A stretch of 64,000 nucleotides of DNA from Massilia brevitalea (GCF_030711405.1 NZ_JAULSI010000006.1:9390-73389); one strand, 5' to 3'; shown: positions 8,592-17,819, numbered from the stretch's first letter. Made by a program: numbers and translations. The notes: generated by a model from the letters alone, not told the origin.

Positions 8592-9922
8592 TGAACGCAC
8601 GCATTCACACCCCTGACGAACAACGCCAGCAACACAGCCTGCTGCGCTTCATCACCGCCGGCTCCGTCGACGACGGCAAGAGCACGCTGATCGGCCGCCT
8701 GCTGTTCGACAGCAAGGGCATCTTCGCCGACCAGCTGGCCGCTGTCTCGCGCTCGAAGCACAAGCGCACCGTGGGCGACACCATCGATCTGTCGCTGCTG
8801 ACCGACGGCCTGGAAGCCGAGCGCGAGCAAGGCATCACCATCGACGTCGCCTACCGTTATTTCGCCACGCCGAAACGCAAGTTCATCATCGCCGACACGC
8901 CGGGCCACGAGCAGTACACCCGCAACATGGTCACCGGCGCCTCGACCGCCGACGCGGTGATCATCCTGGTCGACGTGTCGAAAGTGAAGCTGAGCGAAGA
9001 CGGCAGCGTGGACTTGCTGATCCAGACCAAGCGCCACTCGACCATCGCCAAGCTGCTGCAGATCGAGCACGTGATCGTCGCCGTCAACAAGATGGATCTG
9101 GTGAACTACGACCAGCAGGTCTACGACCGCATCGTGGCCGCCTACGGCGAGTTCGCCGCTTCGCTGGGCCTGAAGGACGTGACCGCGATCCCGCTGTCGG
9201 CCCTGTCCGGCGACAATGTCGTCGACCGTGGCGACAACATGGACTGGTACACCGGCCCGACCCTGATCGAGCTGCTCGAATCGCTGTCGGTCTACGACGA
9301 AGCGCACGATGCACCGTTCCGCTTCCCGGTGCAGCTGGTGGCGCGCCACAACGGCCACGAAGCGAACGACTTCCGCGGCTACATGGGCCGCATCGAGTCG
9401 GGCCGCGTGTCGGTCGGCGACACCCTGGTCGTGCAGCCTTCGGGCCAGACGGCCACCGTGAAGGACATCGTCACCTTCGACGGTTCGCTGCAGTCGGCCA
9501 GCGCCGGCCAATCGGTGACCCTGCTGCTGAACGAGTACCTGGACATCTCGCGCGGCGACACGCTGTCCGGCGCTACGGCCCCGGCGACCCTGCTGAAGCA
9601 GGTCGTGGCCGACGTCTGCTGGATGTCCGACGAGCCGCTCGACCTGCGCCGCAAGTACTGGATCAAGCACGGAACGCGCCAGACCGCGGCGAAAGTGACC
9701 CGGGTCGACACCCTGCTCGACGTGAACACCCAGGAGCGCAAGCTCGTGGACGGCGCGGCCCAGGGCCTGAAGCTGAACGACATCGCGCGCATCAATCTCA
9801 CCGTGCAGCAGCCCCTGGCCGCCGACGCCTACGCCGACATCCGCGCCACCGGGGCCTTTATCCTGATCGACGAAGTCACCCACCAGACCGTCGCAGCGGG
9901 TATGATTCGCCTGGAAAATTAA
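8591..9922 (+). CDS. cysN: Sulfate adenylyltransferase subunit 1, GTPase (CysN)
   Basis: A 443-residue elongation-factor-like GTPase that drives the CysD reaction. G1 is GSVDDGKSTLIGRL (residues 21-34), G2 lies in EREQGITIDVAYRYF, G3 is DTPGHEQY, G4 is NKMD. A beta-barrel EF-Tu-like domain follows. The length of 443 residues shows that no CysC (APS kinase) domain is fused, in keeping with a cluster-type APS reductase in the same operon. Confidence 0.96.
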   Translation: MNARIHTPDEQRQQHSLLRFITAGSVDDGKSTLIGRLLFDSKGIFADQLAAVSRSKHKRTVGDTIDLSLLTDGLEAEREQGITIDVAYRYFATPKRKFIIADTPGHEQYTRNMVTGASTADAVIILVDVSKVKLSEDGSVDLLIQTKRHSTIAKLLQIEHVIVAVNKMDLVNYDQQVYDRIVAAYGEFAASLGLKDVTAIPLSALSGDNVVDRGDNMDWYTGPTLIELLESLSVYDEAHDAPFRFPVQLVARHNGHEANDFRGYMGRIESGRVSVGDTLVVQPSGQTATVKDIVTFDGSLQSASAGQSVTLLLNEYLDISRGDTLSGATAPATLLKQVVADVCWMSDEPLDLRRKYWIKHGTRQTAAKVTRVDTLLDVNTQERKLVDGAAQGLKLNDIARINLTVQQPLAADAYADIRATGAFILIDEVTHQTVAAGMIRLEN

Positions 9923-9934
9923 CAGGAGTAGTGG

Positions 9935-10648
9935 ATGGCGGGGAAGGTTTACCTGATCGGCGCCGGCCCTGGTGCGGCCGACCTGATCACCGTGCGCGGA
10001 GCGCGCTTATTGGCACAGGCCGAGGTCGTGCTCTACGACGCACTGGTGACACCCGAGATGCTGGCACTGTGCGCGCAGGCCGAGCTGATCTCGGTCGGCA
10101 AACGTTCCGGCCAGCGCTCCACGGCGCAGGATGCGATCAACGCCTTGCTGGTCGACTGCGCCTTCAAGTACAGGATGGTGGTGCGCCTGAAGGGCGGCGA
10201 CCCGATGCTGTTCGGCCGCGCCGACGAGGAGTTGCGCGCGCTCGAGGCCGAGGGTGTCGAGGTCGAGATCGTGCCCGGGATTACCACCGCGGTGGCCGCC
10301 GCCGCCGCGACCCGCCAGCCGCTGACCAAGCGCGGCGTGGCGCGCAGCGTCGCCTTCTTCACTTCCAGCACCGCGCCCGACGAGCCGGAACACCCCGCCC
10401 TGCCGCACACCGACACCATGGTCCAGTACATGGGCGGGCGCGAAGCCGCGGCCACCGCCGAACGCCTGCTGGCGCAAGGCCGGAGCAGGGATACGCCGGT
10501 GGTGGTGGTGGAAAACTGCAGCCGCGCCGATGAACGGATTGCGCGCCTGACGCTGGCCGACCTGGCGCGCGGGCTGGATGCGGCGCAGGGGCCGGTGCTG
10601 GTGATGATCGGGGAAGCGCTGCGCTTGCGCGAGCATCAGGTCACGTGA
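9935..10648 (+). CDS. cobA: Uroporphyrinogen-III C-methyltransferase (SUMT)
   Basis: A 237-residue stand-alone SUMT that methylates uroporphyrinogen III twice to give precorrin-2, the first step of siroheme synthesis. Family signatures are VYLIGAGPGAADLITVRG at the N-terminus, VRLKGGDPMLFGRADEE near residue 87, and VPGITTAVAAAA. It lacks the CysG-A ferrochelatase/dehydrogenase part. RBS CAGGAG is at 9923-9928. Its place at the end of the cys operon fits supplying siroheme to CysI. Length is slightly below the usual 250-270 residues because of short loops after residue 150. Confidence 0.93.
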   Translation: MAGKVYLIGAGPGAADLITVRGARLLAQAEVVLYDALVTPEMLALCAQAELISVGKRSGQRSTAQDAINALLVDCAFKYRMVVRLKGGDPMLFGRADEELRALEAEGVEVEIVPGITTAVAAAAATRQPLTKRGVARSVAFFTSSTAPDEPEHPALPHTDTMVQYMGGREAAATAERLLAQGRSRDTPVVVVENCSRADERIARLTLADLARGLDAAQGPVLVMIGEALRLREHQVT

Positions 10649-10683
10649 ACCTGAATACGAACGTGAATTAACGCCGTATCGGA

Positions 10684-11130
10684 TCACCCCGGGCAATGCG
10701 CCCGCGCCCCATCGTATTCGTCGATCTGCAGCACCAGCTTGTCGGCCGCCGACCAGGTATCGGCCGCGATCCGGTTCAGCTGCGCGATCGCCGCTTCCAG
10801 CCGCGCGCCGGTGCGGCCGCGGCATTCCTTCACGTGCCAGGTCGCCAGGTCGCGCCGCATCTCGCTCAGGTCGTCCTTCAACTCGCTCAGCATGCGCCGC
10901 AGGTTGCGGTCGGCGTCGACACGGCCCTCGATGCTGCCGGCGTTCAGGTGGCCCGACATGATGCCGATCTTGGTGCGCATGGCGCCGACCCGGCGCGCGG
11001 CGGCGTCGATGCGGCGCGCGCAGCGTATCTCCACCACCAGCGCCGCCGGCAAGCGGGCGACATAGCGCAGGCAGGCCCGGGCAGGCCCCAACAGCGTGGC
11101 AACAAGGTGCTTCAGGATTGGTGGAAGCAT
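10684..11130 (-). CDS. Hypothetical protein, helical
   Basis: A predicted 148-residue protein with no family I recognise. The N-terminal 35 residues are mildly hydrophobic (ILKHLVATLLGPARACLRYV) and the rest is charged and helical (LRRMLSELKDDLSEMRRDLA). It is convergent with cobA. No clear ribosome-binding site precedes the start. A longer frame on the same strand covers the same DNA in another phase, so coding status is uncertain. Confidence 0.45.
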   Translation of the reverse strand: MLPPILKHLVATLLGPARACLRYVARLPAALVVEIRCARRIDAAARRVGAMRTKIGIMSGHLNAGSIEGRVDADRNLRRMLSELKDDLSEMRRDLATWHVKECRGRTGARLEAAIAQLNRIAADTWSAADKLVLQIDEYDGARAHCPG

Positions 11131-11402
11131 GGCGCGGGCCGGTTGGTTGAAGGCCGGCCCGTATGGATGAGCCGGAAATGCCCGAGCAGTGTGGGTGGTT
11201 TCCGAACAAGTGTCAAACCGGCGGACGGTGCCATGCCATGATTCGGAACAATCCGTGGCGTGTTCGCCGCATTCCTTGTCAGGACCGCATTGGAATTCTT
11301 GCCAGAACGGCAGTGTCCTTCTCTTTGGGCGGACGCCAGCGCACAGTGCGCGCGCAACGCGGCGGTTAGCATGAACGCATCGCTTCCTGCCAACACATCA
11401 CG

Positions 11403-12467
11403 ATGAACACGATTCCGCTGGACGCCGCCACCCTGGCCGAAGCCGGCCGCTTCAACCGCAAGCTGGCCTGGGCGCCGCGCTTCCGTATCCGCAACCGCTG
11501 CATGCCGATGCTGGGCCAGGCCCTGCTGCGCGTGTCGCAGGTCGGCGCCGACGCCAGGCTGGAACGCGGCGGCATCCGGGTCGAACAGCGCATCGCCGAA
11601 GCCGATGGCCTGCGCGTGCCGGTGCGGATCCTGCGCCCGGCAGGCAGTCGCGCCAGCGCGCCGAAGGCGCTGGTCATCGACATCCACGGCGGCGGCTGGG
11701 TGATCGGGAATGCGCGCATGGACGACCGCTTCAACGCCGCGCGCGTCCAGGCGCTCGATGCGGTCGTGGTCTCGGTCGACTACCGCCTGGCCACGCGCAC
11801 GCCGCTGCGGGAAATCATGGACGACTGCCTGGCGGCCGCGCGCTGGGTGCTAAGGGACGGCCTGCCGGAATACCGTACGCTGCCCGTGTTCGTGGTCGGC
11901 GAATCGGCCGGCGGCCACCTGGCGGCGGGCGTGCTGCAGCGCCTGCAGGCCTGGCCGGGCCTGATGCGGCGCATTGCCGGCGCCGTGCTGTTCTACGGCG
12001 TCTACGACCTGGCCGGCAGCCCGAGCGTGCAGGCCGCCGGGCCGGATACCCTGGTGCTGGACGGCCCCGGCATGCTGGCGGCGCTGCGCCTGCTCACGCC
12101 CGGCATGAGCGACGCCGAACGGCGCCGCGCGCCGCTGTCGCCGCTGTACGGCGACCTGGCCGGCATGCCGCCCGCCTGGATGGCCGTCGGCGACATCGAC
12201 CCACTGCGCGACGATACCCTGGAACTGGCGCAGTGCTGGCGCGAGGTGGCGGACGTGGAACTGAACCTGCTGCCGGACGCGCCGCACGGCTTCATCCATT
12301 TCCCGACGCGGATGGCCGAACTGGCGCTGGCGCGCAGCCATGCCTGGATGTGCGAACAACTCGCGCGCCATGCAAAGGTAGAAGCAGAGGTGGAAGCAGA
12401 GGAAGAAAGCGAGACAGCCAGTCTCGCCCTGGACGCGATCAGCCCGGCGCCGGGCCCAGGACGCTGA
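11403..12467 (+). CDS. Alpha/beta hydrolase, HSL-type esterase/lipase
   Basis: A 354-residue hydrolase of the hormone-sensitive-lipase family (abhydrolase_3). The oxyanion-hole motif HGGGWVIGN is at about residues 98-106, the nucleophile elbow is GESAGG near residue 165, the Asp is in GDIDPLRD and the catalytic His is in PHGFIHFP. The last 30 residues are a Glu-rich tail. Likely acts on short acyl esters; the natural substrate is unknown. The 3' end overlaps the end of the convergent cbiX-like gene by 29 bp. Confidence 0.88.
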   Translation: MNTIPLDAATLAEAGRFNRKLAWAPRFRIRNRCMPMLGQALLRVSQVGADARLERGGIRVEQRIAEADGLRVPVRILRPAGSRASAPKALVIDIHGGGWVIGNARMDDRFNAARVQALDAVVVSVDYRLATRTPLREIMDDCLAAARWVLRDGLPEYRTLPVFVVGESAGGHLAAGVLQRLQAWPGLMRRIAGAVLFYGVYDLAGSPSVQAAGPDTLVLDGPGMLAALRLLTPGMSDAERRRAPLSPLYGDLAGMPPAWMAVGDIDPLRDDTLELAQCWREVADVELNLLPDAPHGFIHFPTRMAELALARSHAWMCEQLARHAKVEAEVEAEEESETASLALDAISPAPGPGR

Positions 12468-12846
12468 GGCAGTAGTCGCGCATCGCCGCCAGCACGTTCG
12501 GGTCTTCGCCGACGGCGCCGGCCACATGGAGACGCAAGTCGGGATGCGCCGCGCGCAACGCATCGGCCAGCTGCGGCAGGTCGCGCAGCAGATGCCCGCC
12601 CTGCCCCAGGAACACCGGGACCACCGTCACGTCCCGCACGCCGCGCGCGACCAGGCTGGAAACCACCTCGGGCAGGCGCGGCTCCATCAGTTCGAGAAAG
12701 GCGAGCGCCACCTCGGTGCCGGGCTGCTGCACCCCGGTCTGCGCGTCGATCAGCGCGCGCAGGCGCTCGAAGGGCGCGGCCCAGGATGCGGCGCGTGCGC
12801 CATGCGCGAACAGGACCAGTGCGCGCTGCTTTGTCGTGTCGGTCAT
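12439..12846 (-). CDS. CbiX/SirB-type sirohydrochlorin chelatase domain protein
   Basis: A 135-residue single-domain chelatase of the CbiX(S)/SirB class, expected to insert Fe2+ or Co2+ into sirohydrochlorin. The metal-binding His lies in the N-terminal motif LVLFAHGAR, and a second conserved segment is VVPVFLGQGGHLLRDLP. With CobA (2.5 kb away) it could provide two of the three steps to siroheme; a precorrin-2 dehydrogenase is not in the window. The start codon overlaps the lptG stop by 1 nt, so it is translated as the third gene of the lptFG operon. Confidence 0.85.
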   Translation of the reverse strand: MTDTTKQRALVLFAHGARAASWAAPFERLRALIDAQTGVQQPGTEVALAFLELMEPRLPEVVSSLVARGVRDVTVVPVFLGQGGHLLRDLPQLADALRAAHPDLRLHVAGAVGEDPNVLAAMRDYCLSVLGPAPG

Positions 12847-14039
12847 CAGTGCCGCTCCACCCAGCGCAGCGCGCCGATCGCCAACAACAGGAACAGCAGA
12901 CTCGGCGCCGCCGCCGTCACGAACGCCGGCCAGGTCGAGAGCACCCCGAGGTGCGAGAACAGCGTATTGATCAGGATGAAGCTCACCCCGATCATGATGC
13001 CGATGAAGATCTTCAGGCTGACGCCGCCGCTGCGCGTGTGCAGGTAGGCGAACGGCAGCGCCAGCGCCATCAGCACGAAGATCGCCAGCGGATCGATCAG
13101 CTTTTTCCAGAACGCGATCTGGAAGCGCTCGCTCTCCTGGCGGTTCTCGACCAGGTGGCGCGAGTACACGGCCAGTTCGCTGGCCGACATGCGCTCGGGA
13201 TCGCGGCGCGAGACCTGCAGGATCTTCGGCGTGATCTCGGAGGCCAGGTCGAGGCTCTCGACGCGGCGCGTGGCGACTGCACTCGTGTCCTGGCCGAAGG
13301 TGCTCTGGATGGTCTGCCCGGCCAGCACCGGTGCGCCCGGTTCGGGCAGCGTGCGGCTGTTCGAGAACACGGTTTCGGTCACGTTCTGCAGGCGCCAGGT
13401 GCCGTTGCCGCGGAAGCTGGCGCTGGCCGCGGTATAGATGGCGCGCATGCGCATCGACGGGTCGAATTCGTACACGCGCACGTCGAGCAGCTGGCCGTCG
13501 GCGGCGATCTGGCGCGCGTTGAAGAAGCGAGAACCGGTAATCGGGCCGCGCGCGCCGTTCGGGCCCGGCGTGTGCACGTTATCCTTGGTCCACATCCCCG
13601 AGCGGAATTCCGAGGCCAGCGTGGCGCCCTTGGCCGACAGGCGTACCTTTTCCGCCAGCGGCGCGGTGCGCGGCGTGATCAGTTCGCCGAAGATGAAGGT
13701 GACCACGACAAAGACGATGCCGATCTTGAAAAGCATCCAGCCGGCCATGCGGGTCGACATCGAGGACGCGCGCATGATGGTGAATTCCGAGCTTTGCGCG
13801 AACTGCGCCATCGCGTAGATGGTGCCGATCAGCGCCGCCACCGGCATCACCTCGTACACGTGCCCGGGCAGCATCAGCGCCACGTAGATCAGCGCGTGCT
13901 GGAACTGGTAGTTGCCCTTGCCGACCGACGGCAGTTCGCCGGTCAGGTCCATGAAGGCGATCAGGCCGAGGAAGGCGAACAGCACGAAAACCACGGCCTG
14001 CGCGATGTTCACCGCAAAATAGCGTTGCAGGACTTTCAT
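12846..14039 (-). CDS. lptG: LPS export ABC transporter permease LptG
   Basis: A 397-residue inner-membrane permease of the LptB2FG transporter that extracts lipopolysaccharide from the inner membrane. Transmembrane segments are evident at the N-terminus (residues 12-34, 60-85, 98-120), followed by a periplasmic beta-jellyroll (about 130-290) and three C-terminal helices. The start at 14039 (MKVLQRYFA) was chosen because it overlaps the lptF stop in an ATGA quartet; an upstream in-frame extension is arginine/proline-rich and lies inside lptF. The C-terminus ends in the RWVERH signature of the protein. Confidence 0.93.
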   Translation of the reverse strand: MKVLQRYFAVNIAQAVVFVLFAFLGLIAFMDLTGELPSVGKGNYQFQHALIYVALMLPGHVYEVMPVAALIGTIYAMAQFAQSSEFTIMRASSMSTRMAGWMLFKIGIVFVVVTFIFGELITPRTAPLAEKVRLSAKGATLASEFRSGMWTKDNVHTPGPNGARGPITGSRFFNARQIAADGQLLDVRVYEFDPSMRMRAIYTAASASFRGNGTWRLQNVTETVFSNSRTLPEPGAPVLAGQTIQSTFGQDTSAVATRRVESLDLASEITPKILQVSRRDPERMSASELAVYSRHLVENRQESERFQIAFWKKLIDPLAIFVLMALALPFAYLHTRSGGVSLKIFIGIMIGVSFILINTLFSHLGVLSTWPAFVTAAAPSLLFLLLAIGALRWVERH

Positions 14040-15196
14040 CGCGCAGTTCCTCCCGTTGCTCCCGCCAGTTCCGGCGACTTGCGCAGCATCCGGCGGCGCT
14101 TCCAGGCATTGATCCGCACCAGCGGGTGGTAGCGGTGATTCACGTTCAGGCGCCAGGCGAACAGGGCCACCACGATCAACGCCACGACCAGGTGCAGCGG
14201 CCACCAGGCCAGCGCGAAGTCGAGCTTGTCCTTCTTGACGGCGGCTTCGACCATTTTGACCAGGTTGTTATAGGTGAAGAAGATCAGGAGCGCCAGGATC
14301 AGGTTGGCCGAACTGCCGGCGCGCGGATTGACGAAGCCGAGCGGGATCGCCAGCAGCACCAGCACCAGGCAAACGATGGGCGAGGAAAGGCGCGACAGCA
14401 GCTCCGACTGTGTGTACTGGTTCTTCACTGCCAGCAGCATGGCGGTGGACTGGGCGTCGAGCGGCACGTCGGTGCCGAGCACCGGCACCTTGGTCGCCAC
14501 GCGCATGCTGTAGCGTTCGAACTCCATCGACTGGTAGTCGGCCTGGCCCGGCACGCCCTGGTAGCGGCGGCCGTTCTTCAGCACCAGGAACTGGCCGCCC
14601 TTGCCGTCGGGTTCGATCACGCCTTCCTTGGCCACCACCACCGAGTTGCTGGCGCCCTGCAGGGAGTTGACGAACACGTTCTGGACCACGGTCGACCCGC
14701 TGGCGCTGCCCTCGACGAAGAACACGCGGTCGGCGGACGAAGACTCGCGGAACTGGCCGGGGGCCACGCGTTTCAGGTCTTCGCGCTTCTCGAAGCGCTG
14801 CACGAACTCGGTGCTCTTCATCTTGGCCCAGGGCGTGACGAACAGCGACAGCACGGCCACCAGCAGCACCATCGGAATGCCAAACACCAGCACCGGACGA
14901 ATCCACTTGAGCAGCGACTGGCCCGAGGCGAACCAGACCACCATTTCGGAGTCGCGGTAGGTACGCGTGAGCACGACCAGCACCGAAATAAAGCTGGTGA
15001 GAGTCAGGACAGTTGGCAGATAATTCAGGGATTGGAACGCGATCAGGGCGACCACATCGCCCGATGCGACACGCCCGCCAGCGGCCCTGCCAAGAATGGC
15101 GATCAGGGTCCAGGTAATACATACCGAGAACAGCACCGTGAAGGTTGCTCCGGCCGCGCTGGCCAGTTCACGGTACAAGGCGCGTGAAAAAATCAT
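14036..15196 (-). CDS. lptF: LPS export ABC transporter permease LptF
   Basis: A 386-residue partner permease of LptG. It starts MIFSRALYRELASAAGATFT, typical for LptF, with transmembrane helices at about 13-38, 53-75 and 96-120, a periplasmic domain, and helices near 265-350. It forms a minus-strand operon lptF-lptG-cbiX with overlapping stop/start codons. It is divergent from pepA with 79 bp between starts, the conserved proteobacterial arrangement pepA/lptFG. Confidence 0.93.
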   Translation of the reverse strand: MIFSRALYRELASAAGATFTVLFSVCITWTLIAILGRAAGGRVASGDVVALIAFQSLNYLPTVLTLTSFISVLVVLTRTYRDSEMVVWFASGQSLLKWIRPVLVFGIPMVLLVAVLSLFVTPWAKMKSTEFVQRFEKREDLKRVAPGQFRESSSADRVFFVEGSASGSTVVQNVFVNSLQGASNSVVVAKEGVIEPDGKGGQFLVLKNGRRYQGVPGQADYQSMEFERYSMRVATKVPVLGTDVPLDAQSTAMLLAVKNQYTQSELLSRLSSPIVCLVLVLLAIPLGFVNPRAGSSANLILALLIFFTYNNLVKMVEAAVKKDKLDFALAWWPLHLVVALIVVALFAWRLNVNHRYHPLVRINAWKRRRMLRKSPELAGATGGTAR

Positions 15197-15275
15197 TCGA
15201 TAGTTATAATTGCAGGTTAAGCAGTAGCCGCACTTGTATTCGCATGCTGCGCACAAAACGAAACGGGAGAATCAA

Positions 15276-16772
15276 ATGGACTTTAGCATAAAAGCATTCG
15301 ACACAAAAAACACCCTGGCCGCGGCCAAGACCGGCTGTGTGGCAGTGGCGGTGTTCGAAAACAAAAAACTGTCGCAGGCTGCGAAAGCCCTCGATCAAAC
15401 CGGCGAAATCACGGCGGCATTGAAATCGGGTGACATCAGCGGCAAGGCCGGCTCGACCCTGCTGCTGCGCGGCGTGGCCGGCGTGACCGCGGCGCGCGTT
15501 CTGCTGGTGGGCATGGGCGCGGACGAAGTGGTCAGCGAAAAGAATTTCAGCACTGCCGTGAACGCGACCTTGAAGGCCTTTGCTTCGCTCGGCACTGCGG
15601 ATGCCATTATCGCATTTCCAACGACCGAAGTGAAAGAGCGCGAGCCTGAATGGGCATTGCGCAGCATCGTGGTGGCCGCCAACGAAGGCGAATTCCGCAC
15701 CGACGCCCAAAAGAGCAAGAAAGACCCGGCCCTGACCGGCGTGCGCAAGATCACCGTCGCCGTGCCGCTGGCCAGCCCGCAGGCCAAGGCCTCGCTGGCG
15801 CAGTCGATCGCGATTGCCAACGGCATGGCGCTGACCAAGGAACTGGGCAACCTGTCGCCGAACGTCTGCACCCCGACCTACCTCGCCACCGTGGCACGCA
15901 AGCTGGCCGACGACCATGGCTTCGAAGTCGAAGTCCTGGAGCGCAAGCAGCTCGAAGCCCTGAAGATGGGCAGCTTCCTGTCGGTGACCAAGGGCAGCGA
16001 CGAAGCGCCGAAGTTCATCGTCCTGAAGCACATGGGCGGCGGCAAGAAGGATGCGCCTGTGGTCCTGGTCGGCAAGGGCATCACCTTCGATACCGGCGGC
16101 ATTTCGCTGAAAGCCGGTCCCGGCATGGACGAAATGAAGTACGACATGTGCGGCGCCGGTTCGGTGCTGGGCACCTTCCGCGCCATCGGCGAGATGGGCC
16201 TGAAGCTGAACGTGATCGGCATCGTGGCCGCCTGCGAAAACATGCCGTCGGGCCGCGCCTCGAAGCCGGGCGACATCGTCACTTCGATGAACGGTCTCAC
16301 CATCGAAATCCTGAATACCGACGCCGAAGGCCGCCTGGTCCTGTGCGACGCCCTCACCTACGCCGAGCGCTTCAAGCCGGCGGCCGTGGTCGACATCGCC
16401 ACGCTCACCGGCGCCTGCATCGTCTCGCTGGGCCACCACAACAGCGGCCTGTTCACCCGCCACGACGCCGCCCACGACGCCCTGGCCGACGAACTGCTGC
16501 AAGCGGGTAAAGAGACCGGCGACGGCGCCTGGCGCCTGCCGATCGGCGAGATCTACAACGACCAGCTGAAGTCGAACTTCGCCGATTTGGCGAACATCGG
16601 CACCCCCGGCGGCGCTTCGATCACCGCGGCCTGCTTCCTGGAGAACTTCACCCGCAACTACACCTGGGCCCACCTGGACATCGCGGGCACGGCATGGAAG
16701 AGCGGCGCATCGAAAGGCGCGACCGGCCGTCCGGTGCCGCTGCTGACGACCTTCCTGATGAACCGCGTGTAA
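15276..16772 (+). CDS. pepA: Leucyl aminopeptidase PepA (M17 family)
   Basis: A 498-residue cytosolic metallo-aminopeptidase. The C-terminal catalytic domain carries the Zn/Mn ligands and active-site residues in [17 protein letters not shown] (around residue 265), [13 protein letters not shown], and the family signature [10 protein letters not shown] (about residue 347). The N-terminal macro-like domain covers residues 1-160. In some proteobacteria PepA also binds DNA in XerCD recombination. Start at 15276 has GGGAGA upstream. A strong terminator follows. Confidence 0.96.
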   Translation: MDFSIKAFDTKNTLAAAKTGCVAVAVFENKKLSQAAKALDQTGEITAALKSGDISGKAGSTLLLRGVAGVTAARVLLVGMGADEVVSEKNFSTAVNATLKAFASLGTADAIIAFPTTEVKEREPEWALRSIVVAANEGEFRTDAQKSKKDPALTGVRKITVAVPLASPQAKASLAQSIAIANGMALTKELGNLSPNVCTPTYLATVARKLADDHGFEVEVLERKQLEALKMGSFLSVTKGSDEAPKFIVLKHMGGGKKDAPVVLVGKGITFDTGGISLKAGPGMDEMKYDMCGAGSVLGTFRAIGEMGLKLNVIGIVAACENMPSGRASKPGDIVTSMNGLTIEILNTDAEGRLVLCDALTYAERFKPAAVVDIATLTGACIVSLGHHNSGLFTRHDAAHDALADELLQAGKETGDGAWRLPIGEIYNDQLKSNFADLANIGTPGGASITAACFLENFTRNYTWAHLDIAGTAWKSGASKGATGRPVPLLTTFLMNRV

Positions 16773-16791
16773 TCGCGGTCAGGATGGAATG

Positions 16792-16820
16792 AAAACGGGC
16801 CGCAGATGCGGCCCGTTTTT
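16792..16820 (+). terminator. Rho-independent terminator of pepA
   Basis: The stem AAAACGGGCCGC / GCGGCCCGTTTTT with a short ATG-type loop and T5 tract begins 20 bp after the pepA stop. The A-rich left flank means it may work in both directions. Confidence 0.85.
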
Positions 16821-16824
16821 ATTG

Positions 16825-16979
16825 GCGATGACGATGGAAACGGCGGGGGGGCTATCCGCGATGACGTTGGAAACGGTATGGGGTCTATTCGCGATAACAT
16901 TGAAACGGCGTGGGGTCCATTCGCGATAACGTTGAAACGGCGTGGGGTCCATTCGTGATAACGTTGAAACGGCGGGGCG
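16825..16979. repeat. Tandem repeat of 32-33 bp, five units
   Basis: Units begin at 16825, 16858, 16891, 16923 and 16955 (last truncated). Each reads roughly GCGATAACGTTGAAACGG, then CGTGGGGTCCATTC. The third and fourth units differ at one base; the first two are diverged and one base longer. It lies directly after the pepA terminator and before a palindromic repeat. No reading frame is suggested. Confidence 0.85.
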
Positions 16980-17253
16980 TAGGGTGGGCACTTGTGCCCA
17001 CGCGGTATGGTACCGCCGCGTCATATCGGCATCGACCAACGTCGATACATCGTCAATGGGGATAGAGCAGGTGCCGCGTTAATGCGGCCGGTGAGACCGC
17101 GTGGGCACAAGTGCCCACCCTACGGCGAATCGGTATGGTACCGCCGCGTCATATCGGCATCGACCAACATCGATACGATACGTGTGCAATCGTGATTTTG
17201 GCATCCGACGCATCTATGCAGACGTGAGACCGCGTGGGCAAGTACCCACCCCA
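16978..17253. repeat. Palindromic repeats and a 46-bp direct repeat between pepA and the DUF1653 pair
   Basis: Palindromic family copies lie at 16978-17006 (CCTACG side first), 17096-17124 (opposite orientation) and 17229-17253 (degenerate). Between and after them a 46-bp direct repeat (17003-17048 and 17131-17176, one mismatch) contains GGTATGGTACCGCCGCGTCA. The region 16773-17289 between two convergent genes contains only terminator, tandem repeat and these elements. Confidence 0.85.
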
Positions 17254-17289
17254 ACAACGGCGCATCAGTGGTCGTGCACGTTGCCCGTC

Positions 17290-17478
17290 TTACGACACCG
17301 GCGCAAACCGCGGCGTCATCACGCCATCGACCTCGACCAGCTCGAAGAACACGCTTTTCGGACGCGCCCAGATCGACCCGTCCGCGGCGCGGTAGATGAT
17401 CATGGGCGTGAGGTCGGCCTCAAGCGTGGCTTCGCAGACCAGCTCGTAGAGGCCGCCTTTGTAGTGCCGGTATTGCAT
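17290..17478 (-). CDS. DUF1653 domain protein
   Basis: A small 62-residue protein matching the DUF1653 pattern: YRHYKGGLYELVCEATLEAD, then PMIIYRAADGSIWARPKSVFF. This family is a compact beta fold of unknown function, often described as similar to 2-oxoglutarate-dehydrogenase-linked or phage-borne small proteins; no activity is established. Its ATG overlaps the stop of the upstream gene by 1 nt, so the two form a coupled pair. Confidence 0.82.
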   Translation of the reverse strand: MQYRHYKGGLYELVCEATLEADLTPMIIYRAADGSIWARPKSVFFELVEVDGVMTPRFAPVS

Positions 17479-17819
17479 CAGGCTTGTTCAGCCGTCGCTT
17501 TTTGACGTTTCTTCAGGCCCTGGATGACCTTCAGTACGCCTTCCATGCCGGCTGTCTCGTCGAGGTCGCTGAACGCGTCGAGCACCTCGTTGAGCACGCG
17601 GTTGCGGACCGCGGCTTCGTCCTGCTGCATGGCCGGGGCAGCGGTCTGCTGCTCCACCTTTGCCTGCGCCTCGGCTGCCTTGGCACCGTGCGCCAGGGCC
17701 GCCTGCCAGATTACCCAGCGGCGCTGGGTTTCATACACGAGGTATTCCTCGGGCTTGTCTTCACGGCGTCGAACAATGTGGCCATCGCGCTGGGCCCACG
17801 CTTCAAATGCACTGCGCAT
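17478..17819 (-). CDS. Hypothetical protein coupled to the DUF1653 gene
   Basis: A 113-residue protein of unknown function. The N-terminus MRSAFEAWAQRDGHIVRRR, then EEYLVYETQRRWVIWQAALA resembles short proteins found in phage and Burkholderiales genomes that begin with a Trp-rich helix. The C-terminal half is helical with an Ala/Gln-rich linker. The start at 17819 was chosen because AAAGGA lies 6 nt upstream; in-frame starts at 17834 and 17999 exist, but the extension to 17999 is compositionally different. The gene is not essential-looking, and its role is unknown. Confidence 0.6.
   Translation of the reverse strand: MRSAFEAWAQRDGHIVRRREDKPEEYLVYETQRRWVIWQAALAHGAKAAEAQAKVEQQTAAPAMQQDEAAVRNRVLNEVLDAFSDLDETAGMEGVLKVIQGLKKRQKATAEQA

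Noticed and set aside
10007-11209. Long minus-strand frame overlapping cobA
   Set aside because: Antisense to a confidently identified gene; its peptide is Arg/Ala/Gly-rich as expected from GC-rich shadow frames.
11163-11374. Two short plus-strand frames before the esterase gene
   Set aside because: Short, overlapping in different phases, no ribosome-binding site; most likely leader DNA of the esterase.
16825-16979. CRISPR array
   Set aside because: Units of 32-33 bp are contiguous without spacers, and no cas gene is present.
16658-17039. Minus-strand frames after pepA
   Set aside because: Reading frame is open only because of the tandem 32-bp repeats (periodic peptide).
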